Position numbers and translations under genes: made by a program | Source: Ectocarpus siliculosus | Lineage: Eukaryota; Sar; Phaeophyceae; Ectocarpales; Ectocarpaceae | DNA: 30,353 bases | Assembly: GCA_000310025.1 (NCBI GenBank) | Contig: FN649745.1 | Location: forward strand, 1,672,617-1,702,969 | Direction: 5' to 3' | Notes under the pieces: generated by a model | Database searches by the model: none | Seen by the model: only the letters and a program-made list of their open reading frames with translations | What the model was told of the DNA's origin: nothing | Shown: piece by piece, positions 23,088 through 30,353 of the stretch | Layout of the letters: every line of letters starts with the position of its first letter | Position numbering within the stretch: the first letter of the stretch is position 1

Positions 23088-25271
23088 GTAGGTCCAAGGA
23101 ACAGGAACGTGTTGGTTTAATGCAGTAGGGACTTTCCGGAAGCTGCCGGTGAAAAATTCAAGACTCCATATATTGCAAATTATTTGCACCTTCACGTGTG
23201 TTGAATTTTCTCTTCTTCCTTCAATCCAACTCAACAACAACAAACACGTCCTGATCTCAACCCCACCCCTTTTGTGCGACGACCACGACGCGTTTGTGCC
23301 ATCTGTACCTTACATACAAATGCTAAATAGTGCAATCTGCACCTTATTACAATATGTTATAGTCAATCTCACAGCGTTTTGATCTCCATCTACACTTGCT
23401 GGAGCTTTCCATTCTTTGTCTCGTTCTCACCATCTTCCCATCTATCTGTCTGGTACTGCGCGCCCGAACACAGGCGGACAGGCAATACCTTCTCTTCTCC
23501 GACGTAGCCAACAACAGGATATGGAAGTGGGAGGTATATTCAGCTAGCGTGCTATGATTTCGTGCTACAAGTCCAGGGCACGGTGACGCGAAGATTAGGG
23601 GGGGGGGTGGCACGATGGCGGCGGGGGGGCGATTCGTTCCACACATTCTGTATGCCTACATCATATCCGTACCAAGGGAACTGTTGTTTTATGTACGCGC
23701 CCACGGGTGGCTTGCCCTGGCCGATTAGCAATAAGCTGCGCGCGCCGGTGATTATTGTTGCTGCTTCCGCCGTTTACCACGTCTGCTGCTGCTTCTGCTG
23801 CTGCTGCTCTTGCCGCCGGCTTTGTCCGGTCACCTCCAACAGGAAGGGGGCGGGCTGTTCACGCTAGGCAAGTCTCTCTTCCTGGACCGCAGCGGCTGCC
23901 GCGGAGACCACTGTTCGTCGATGGAGATGTCAGGCTCGAACGGCCTCATGCTGGTGGGTGTACTCGTTGCTTCCGCCCGAGACTGATGTTCTTGTTGCTG
24001 CGCGAGCGGGGACAGAGCAGGCGTGGTGCAGATTTGGCTGCCTATTGGGCAGATACATTCATGGCCACGCGTTTGTTGCTTCCTGATGGGCGGTTGAGTA
24101 TCACAACGCGCCGTATCGTAAAGCTGCGCTTTTGTAGAATCCCCCCGAGAGCATAGAACGAAACGCCCTCTTGAGATGTTTGTTCGACTTGTTTAGGCAC
24201 CTTGCCGCTGAGGCTCAGTCGACAATTCGTCGGGGAGCGTGGGAGACGCCGCCGACGCTTCTCGCTCCTCTCAGGGGCGCAACAAGCGAGTTGCCGTACT
24301 GCGGCGGGAAAAAACTACACTACTCTGTGGCGACCACAGCAGCAGGGGCTACGCGTACACGTTGTTCCGAAGAGCGCCCCTGCTGACCTCTGACATGGGC
24401 GCCTGGAAACGAAGGCGCGGGGGAATGGTCGTTCGTGCACGCTCGTCGGGGGTTCCGATGAATCGTGCCGGTGTTCTCGGTCCGAGCGGAAGATTCACGC
24501 GTTTCGTCTCACCCCTTCCGCGGTGCATGCCCCTCGAACCTGCCGTGGACCTTAGGTAATTTTCGATGGCTCTTGGCGATCAAACCGGTCCTTTATCTTG
24601 CGTCTCGTCCATGGTGGCGCTCTTTGTTTTGTTCTTGTTTTTGTTACGCATGCTTCGCCGGGTGGGCTCTGGGGTCGGTCTTACAAGTAGGTGCCCCGGT
24701 CTGGGGAGGTGGTGATGTGCGAGCACGGCGACCGGAGGGTGACGAGGATGGAGAACAACGGGACCAAGACACCGCTGGCTACCCACTTCAACGTGAGCGA
24801 CGTATTTGCGTACGCATGCGACGGGTCTGCACGGGTTGGCCTGATCAAATCGCACCCAAGGCGTGTCAGTTGTGTCGTGCTGCGCGCGCTGTGCGACAAC
24901 CAACCGCGGTACACCACCCCCCCTGCTTCGCTTGTGTTCGTGGTGGCCTGCGGCCTTTTCTCAGCGTTCATTCAAAGGCACGCTTCCGTATTTGCGCGGC
25001 TCTTGACGTTTGTATGGCGAGTGGGCCGTTTCTGGCGCCTTGAGGACGGGTCCGCGGCTCGCTCCGCTTCCAAGTCCAATTTCCAAGGCCTTTTTAGATG
25101 ATGAACGCACAGCAACTTGTTTTTGTGGCGTCAGGGTAGTTGACGTTCCCTGATGAAGCAACTCGCTAGCTCGAGGTGTGCGTGCTCCTGTGCGTGTGTG
25201 CGTGCGTGGTTGGCGTTCATGGACACTGCGCGGGGCTTCTCGCACCGAAAAGAGACAATTCAGCAGACTCC

Positions 25272-25308
<37 letters not shown>

Positions 25309-28300
25309 CGGTGGCAGTACGCCTGTACCGACTCGCCTCCGTGCTTACAGCGCCACTCGCGGTGGATGGAGAGCAAGCAGGCACGCTCGACGGTGGCGGC
25401 GGAAGCGGCCTCCACACCGCGTCGAAGTTTACCAGGTCTACATCAACACCTGCACTTGCTGCTCTGCCTGTGCCGGCACGTGTTCCTGCAGTGAGCGCGA
25501 TGATGCCGGTGGATGAGGACCAGGCACGCCGCTTGCCGCCGGTTGAGTGTGCCTGCTTGCCCATCCATGGCCGTGGTCGCACCGACTGCTGGAATAGAAG
25601 CCGGCACGGGCAGAGCAGCCGGTGCGGGTGCTATCGACCACGCAGATGCGGTGGCGGCCGCTTCCGCTGCCGCCGCTGTCATCGGGGTGCCTGCTTCTCA
25701 ACCGTCGGCATCATCCGCGCACACTGCAGGAATAGGAGCCGGCACAGGTAGAGCAGCCGATGCAGACCCCCCAAGCCGCGAGCAACCGATGCAGACCCCC
25801 AAGCCCGCGGCCACCCCATGTACCTGGGCTTGGGGGGGCTGCATCGACTGCTCTACCTGTGCCGGCTCCTATTCCTGCGGTGTGCGCGATGATGCCGACG
25901 GTTGAGGAACTGGCACGCTCCATGGCGGCGGCTGTGGCGGTGGTGGCTACAGCGGCCATCACCGCATCTGCCTGGTCTACCATCACCGCATCTACCTTCG
26001 GCTACGACACGCGCACTGGCTGCTCTGCCTGTGCCTTCTCCTAGTCCTGCAGTTGGCGAGATGATGGCGATCGATGAGGACCAGGCACGCCGCCGCCGCC
26101 GTCGCCGCCGCCGTTGAGCGTGCCTGGTCCTCATCCATTGCCGTTGTCGCGCCAACTGCAGGAATAGGAGCCGGCACGGGCAAAGCGGCCAGTGCGGGTG
26201 CTGTAGACCAGGCAGATGCGGTGGCGGCCGCTGCCGTCGAGCGTCCCTCCTGAACATGCCTCTAGGCAATGGGGCAAGCAGCACGCAGGTGGAACACAGT
26301 CATTGGAACCCTTGAATGATCATCACCAACAGCAGCATCAATCAAGGATACAAACAACACCCACCGTTTTCGGCGACTACAATACGGTGTCCGAAACACA
26401 CGTCCAAGACACCCTTTCGAACCCAAAGCAGCCCCGCACACAGCAGTGTACACGCGACACGACCGTTTTATCTGAGCGGCCCCCCCAATGGACAGTTCTC
26501 ACCTCCATCTGCATGCTCGCCCCGCCGGCTCTCTCGCCGTCGTGGACGAAAAAAAAAAAAAACAGGGGCACCGCCTGAACAGCCCCAACGACCTCGCCCT
26601 CTCGAAGCGCGGGGACATCTATTTCACGGATCCCCCGTACGGGCTGCCTTTTCGGCAAAAGGACCCCGGTTTCGCCGCCCACGGTTTCGGTGGGGTGTAC
26701 CGGGTCCGCAGGGAGGCGATCGAGGCTGCGAAAGCGGGGGAGGCGGGAGCGAGGGAGGCGGCGGGGGCCGAGCCGGAGCTCATGGAGAAAGGTGTGCCGG
26801 TGTTGCCGCGCTATCTGTAGTTTTACGTGTAGTTGTAAACGTAGTCGAAGCAAGCGTTGGCGGTGGTAGTGGTGCTGGTGGTGGTGGTGGTGGTGGTGGT
26901 GGTGCTGCTGCTGCTACTCCTGCTGCTGCTGTTGTTGTTTCATTGTGGCCACAGGTGCCGTTGCAGATCACGTGTGTCTCCCTCGTACTCACTTAGTTTG
27001 TCGAAGAGTTTTTGGTGGTGGATCTACTACTGGTGCTGGCGGTGTTGCTGTTGTTATTGATTCGTTTTGGCCGCAGGTGCCGATGCTGATCACGTGTCTC
27101 TCTCGCACTTCCGGCGCCTGAGTCCTTTCGTTGCCCATTATCGCGGGTGATCACGGAGCTTGCGAGCTTACAGCTGTTCATTTCCGCCAGGCTGAAACTT
27201 GTGTGTCGGCTTCTCCTACTACGCTGACTCCCCCCCGCCCCCCCCCGTACACGCCTCTCTCCCACTCACAACCCCCCGGCAGAGTTCACTTGGCCTAACG
27301 GGCTGGCGTTCTCCCCTGACTTCTCGAAGCTGTACCTGGCTGTGTCTTCGCCTGACCGCCCGGCGTGGCACGTGTACGACGTCGAGGAGGACGGAGAGCT
27401 GGCCAATCGGAGGTTGTTCCTGGATGCGCGGCCGATGAAGGAGGTGAGTTTGGGTGATAGCCCAATGCCCTTGTTTTTCTTCAAGGCGGTAGTTGTGTTT
27501 TTGTTCGTAGGACATGGGCGTGGGTGCTTCCGCGACGCGCACGCGAAGGGTCCGTGTTTTCCTGTGGAAAGAGGGAGGGCTCTGGGTTTGCGGAGAGGTG
27601 CGACTGCTGTGCCTGTGTGCGTCGGCGAAATGTCACGCCCGAACGCCGTGGGCATCGTACACTCGGACGGCTGTAGTTCTCCCCCTCTTGGCTGTTTCAG
27701 CCACGGCGAGAGAGCCGAGCTGCTAGACAGTGCCGCACCTCAGCGTTGATGCCCTGCTATCGGCCGGCCGTTTTCCCTTTCTCGAGTGCTGGTTTTGTTC
27801 GAGGAGAGGGAGAGCTGCAGTGTGGGTAGACACGACGACGGCCCTCGTTGAGGCTTGCTGGTGTGCGGAATACACAATCACCAGAGACGTAGTGGCACCG
27901 TTGGGTGCAAAGAAGATGGAATTGGACCGCTCGTTGCTGGTACTTTTGTCTACCTTTTTTTACACATTGGGGTGTGGTTGGTCTGCACGGCCCACCTGTT
28001 GAGGTTTGTTTCGCGTTTGTCACTCGAAAGACCCTCCTCTCTTCCCCCGGCCTAGCCAAGCGAATCGCTTCCAGCGAACATGCGATACGTGTCTGGCGGT
28101 AGAACCCTTTGGCCACGGCGCGTGATGTCGGCGTATCGACCCACTCCTCACCTTGGTTTGGCCGCGTTTTTGGGAGCAGCCTTCATGATGCGTCTCCGAT
28201 ACGCTTGCCTGTACGGTTGCAGAAACTTGGGTGATGAAATGGAAAGTGGAGAATAAAGGCGTATATCGCGCCGCCGGGTTTTTCTGTCAGAGGCTCCTGT

Positions 28301-28775
28301 CTCTCAATCGGGAATCGGGGGTAGAAAACCCCACCCCGTCGCGAGGGGGGGCGAGGCATGGTCGATGGTCAGCAGGGCCAGGCAACGCGGTAGAGATGCC
28401 CTCGGTGTAACAACTAAAGCATGCAACATGCGTGCGTCCCCCCTCATTCCTTGCCCTTCCCCCACCCGTGCCCTCGTGCTTTTTTGTTGTTGTCCCTGAT
28501 TGATGTCCCCACGATTGGTACCCAAGGCTTACGGCGTGGGGGTACCGGACGGGATGAAGGTCGACGAAAGAGGGAACGTTTTCGCCGCAGCACCCGGGGG
28601 CGTTGCAGTAGTGTCCCCGGGGGGCCAGCACCTGGGAATGGTCTTGACGGGAGGGGTGTTCGTGGCGAACGTCGCCCTGGCGGACGACGGGTACCTGTAC
28701 ATGGCCGCCTCGGAGAGAGTGTTTAGGGTCAAGATTCTCACCAAAGCGGCACCCGCTCCGCCCTCAATGGACTAG
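22415..28775 (+). CDS. SMP-30/gluconolactonase-type beta-propeller protein, membrane-anchored (8 exons, 385 aa)
   Basis: Exons: 22415-22600, 22828-22890, 23474-23533, 23843-23953, 24691-24792, 26566-26791, 27283-27443, 28527-28775. Junctions are phase 0 except 26791/27283 (phase 1), and all agree. Residues about 10-31 form a hydrophobic anchor (AASIAWIGLFLPGLCCYLHF). The rest is a six-bladed SMP-30/gluconolactonase/LRE-like propeller: GFGFTEGTQWV, YLLFSDVANNRIWKW, GSNGLML, NSPNDLALSKRGDIYFTDPP, FTWPNGLAFSPD, VPDGMKVDERGNVF. The family's metal ligands appear present: Glu74 (TEG), Asn182 (SPND), Asp311 (PDG), with Asn136 (SNG) in the substrate pocket. Family members hydrolyse sugar lactones or related esters using a divalent cation; the substrate here is unknown. 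The anchor suggests an endomembrane or secreted-side location. A charged Ala/Glu insert (about 230-249) follows blade three. The length is typical of the family plus the anchor. Confidence 0.92.
23028..23083. repeat. (CT)n microsatellite in SMP-30 intron 2
   Basis: About 27 CT units on the coding strand, within the intron 22891-23473. Confidence 0.9.
25271..25317 (+). repeat. (GCG)n microsatellite
   Basis: About eleven GCG units followed by GGTGGCGGCGGTGG, at the left edge of the foldback repeat cluster. Confidence 0.9.
25450..26240. repeat. Cluster of six related units in three foldback pairs
   Basis: Units in one orientation (containing CTGCTCTRCCTGTGCC..CC..TCCTGC) lie at about 25456-25540, 25827-25906 and 26010-26090. 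Their reverse complements (GGAATAGRAGCCGGCAC..G..AGCGG/AGCAG) lie at about 25542-25660, 25697-25777 and 26115-26235. The pairs face each other around spacers of only 1-49 bases. Units also share GCAGATGCGGTGGCGGCCGCT (25645-25665 and 26213-26233). Each unit, read in the second orientation, encodes the peptide TAG(I)(G)(A)GTGRA. This is a palindromic, partly coding-like repeat. Confidence 0.8.
25697..25906. repeat. Near-perfect 80-base inverted repeat (foldback)
   Basis: Left arm 25697-25777 and right arm 25827-25906 differ at about four positions, one a single-base indel. The 49-base spacer carries a further partial copy of the arm end (CCGATGCAGACCCCCAAGCC). This is the youngest-looking pair of the cluster and could form a long hairpin in RNA or DNA. 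Confidence 0.85.
26855..26936 (+). repeat. (GGT)n then (GCT)n microsatellites in SMP-30 intron 6
   Basis: A GTGGTGGTG run passes into GCTGCTGCT with CTCCTG variants, inside intron 26792-27282. Confidence 0.85.
27444..28526 (+). other. Intron 7 of the SMP-30 gene (1.08 kb)
   Basis: Donor GTGAGT follows the exon ending ARPMKE, and acceptor GGTACCCAAG precedes AYGVGVPDG. No additional exon is needed, because the phases join directly and the propeller sequence is continuous. Open frames inside have no recognisable motif. Confidence 0.7.
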
Positions 28776-30353
28776 ATAGGCTGACCGTGAGGTTATTTTT
28801 CTCTCTCGATGAGTTTTTGTTGCACCAATTTTTTTTCTCTCTTTTTGGCAAAAAGTGTTGTTTTTGTTTGGGAGGGCCACGGAAGAGTGAGGGGAGGGGG
28901 ACACTACTCATGATTTGAGTAGGGCCGAGAATTTATTCTCTTAGGTCTTGTGTGTGAGATTCTTGGTTCTGTGTTGTTGTTGTCGTTGATACCGATGTTG
29001 GTGTGTCGTCGCCGTTGTGTTCTTGTTGATTAATACTTCGAGAATACGGTATTCGTTTGTGTCCGGGAAAAAAGCTCTTGTTGTCGGCAAACACATGTGT
29101 AGCATATATGCTACCTGGTACTCTATATGTAGTGGTGTACGAAACACGCCCGGCTGCCATGTACTTTGTGCTCTACGATGCATCAAGCGCTAATGTATAG
29201 CTCTAGAAACCACACTTCGATCTGTTGATGCGTCTCTAGGGTCTTTGGTCGGTGTGCCGCCAGGGGTGCACGCATCGTGCGTGTTTTTTTTACAAACAAC
29301 ACACCTTATTCACACCTCCGCGGCAAAACGAGGGTCGCCGGCAGAGGTTTCACGCCACCCACTTGGTTAATTAAGTGCTCCTCTTTCGTGTGTGCTATGC
29401 ATATTTGTACATACAAAGAACGCAACCTACCAGGCGTTTGGTTTCTTCTCGGCGGTCAGACAAGGAAAGCCTCGCTCGCTCGCTTGCGTACCAGGGCAGG
29501 GCTGATTTGATTGACTGCTGTAACGATACATGCCCAGAGGTGTGCGTCGCATTTTGGTGTGTGGAGTGCGCATGTTGGCGTACACGACGGCTCGAAATAA
29601 GTGAGGTTCTTGTTCTGAAGGCCGCGGTTATTGTTGCACCCCCCGGCCTGTTGTAGCTTACGTCAACAGCCGTTCCGGTCTCCGCTCAGTATCTTCTAAT
29701 ATCCGTATATTACTGGTCCAACTGACGGGGACGCCTTCCGTGGTCTCGGCTCTAAAATTCGGTACATGTATTTAATCGGCGTCTCGCCATCACCGGCGAG
29801 ATGGCGGAGGGCGCACGCGCGCACCGTCGTGAGGCAAGACTCGATTACGTCAATACCCAACAGTAAAGTTGTACGTGTGCGTTTCCGAAACTGCGGCCAG
29901 AACCAGCCGTGCGATTGGCACGCGTTCCTACGTCCGTCCGTGTAGCTGACTTTGAGCGCCGCCTTGGCTGAAGTTGCCGCGCTACAGCAGCACACAGCAG
30001 GTAGATGAGAATCCATGCGTTTGTTGTGTGCAAAACTAAACTCTCAAGTCCAATACATGCCGTCGTCGCACAGAACGCCTGCGCCGGCTCACCCTATAGC
30101 AAGATGTCAGGCTTCTACTTGTACTCTTAACGCCCCACCACAACAAATGCCTTCATCATAACGCACAAAAAAACAGCAAGACCTACTCCGAGTGCCCCCC
30201 TGCATGCTCCCTCCTTCCTCCTCCAAAGCCACCAATTGCCGGGTTCCCGTTGGGGCGGTGGATGGGAACGCGACCAGGTCCGCCCTGAGATTGTCAAGCA
30301 TGCTTTAACGAGCAAACGTCGCTGCCGCCAACCCTCCCGCCCCCCCCCCCCCC
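28776..30353. other. Right flank: 3' UTR of the SMP-30 gene and unassigned sequence
   Basis: T-rich sequence follows the stop codon (28790-28870), then GTT-rich and mixed sequence. A small hairpin, TCTCGCC-ATCACC-GGCGAGA, lies at 29784-29803. Open frames on both strands, including a Cys-rich one on the plus strand at 29375-29656, have no recognised motif or splice context. The window ends in a run of C. Confidence 0.45.

Larger units (their letters stand above)
24793..26565 (+). other. Intron 5 of the SMP-30 gene (1.77 kb)
   Basis: The intron starts GTGAGC after THFN and ends in a run of A then CAG before GHRLNSPND. The first 450 bases look ordinary. The rest holds a GCG repeat and a cluster of inverted repeats, listed separately. 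Confidence 0.75.

Noticed and set aside
25513-25905. 130-codon Ala/Gly/Cys-rich plus-strand frame as a gene
   Set aside because: It lies wholly in a phase-consistent intron of the SMP-30 gene, and equally open frames exist on the other strand because of the inverted repeats. It is described as repeat instead.
1-30353. CRISPR array, rRNA genes, prokaryotic operons, retroviral or LTR coding regions
   Set aside because: No regularly spaced direct repeats with unique spacers, no rRNA sequence, no compact same-strand gene runs, and no reverse transcriptase, integrase or transposase motif were seen.

Overview
The window is eukaryotic nuclear DNA. Its protein-coding genes are split into short exons (60-300 bases, with one exon of 1.4 kb). 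They are separated by introns of 0.1-1.8 kb that begin GT and end AG. GA/CT, CTG and CAA/GTT microsatellites and a tRNA-derived SINE lie between and inside genes. Moderate GC, many introns, abundant CTG/GCT repeats and short blocks of capillary-read-like sequence fit a brown alga (stramenopile, Ectocarpus-like). That assignment is inference from style and not from a marker gene.

Three genes could be rebuilt exon by exon with matching reading phases. (1) Minus strand, 12243 down to 6160: an eight-exon major facilitator superfamily transporter of about 594 residues, closest in motif to the oxalate:formate/monocarboxylate porter type, with a ~190-residue hydrophilic loop between helices 6 and 7. 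(2) Plus strand, 12951 to 20792: a long protein with a basic, coiled-coil N-terminus followed by armadillo-like helices and a large low-complexity exon; family not recognised. (3) Plus strand, 22415 to 28775: a complete eight-exon SMP-30/gluconolactonase-type six-bladed beta-propeller of 385 residues with an N-terminal membrane anchor. Genes 1 and 2 are divergent across a 707-base shared upstream region. Genes 2 and 3 are in tandem, 1.6 kb apart. A fourth gene contributes only its last exon (1031-1202, minus strand).

From 1.2 to 6.1 kb there is no well-supported gene. This stretch holds a 330-base block that looks like poor-quality read sequence (about 2609-2945), a SINE with two tRNA-like A boxes and a poly(A) tail (about 3030-3345, minus), and one copy of a dispersed repeat (about 3470-3775). 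A diverged second copy of that repeat sits in an intron of gene 2 (about 14355-14605). From 28.8 kb to the end only non-coding or unassignable sequence is visible.

The most unusual structure is in intron 5 of the SMP-30 gene (25.45-26.24 kb). Six related units of about 80-120 bases are arranged as three head-to-head or tail-to-tail foldback pairs. Each unit, read in its own orientation, encodes the same short Ala/Gly-rich peptide motif (TAGIGAGTGRAA-like). This looks like a palindromic amplification of a once-coding tandem repeat. The three main genes show no evident shared pathway.
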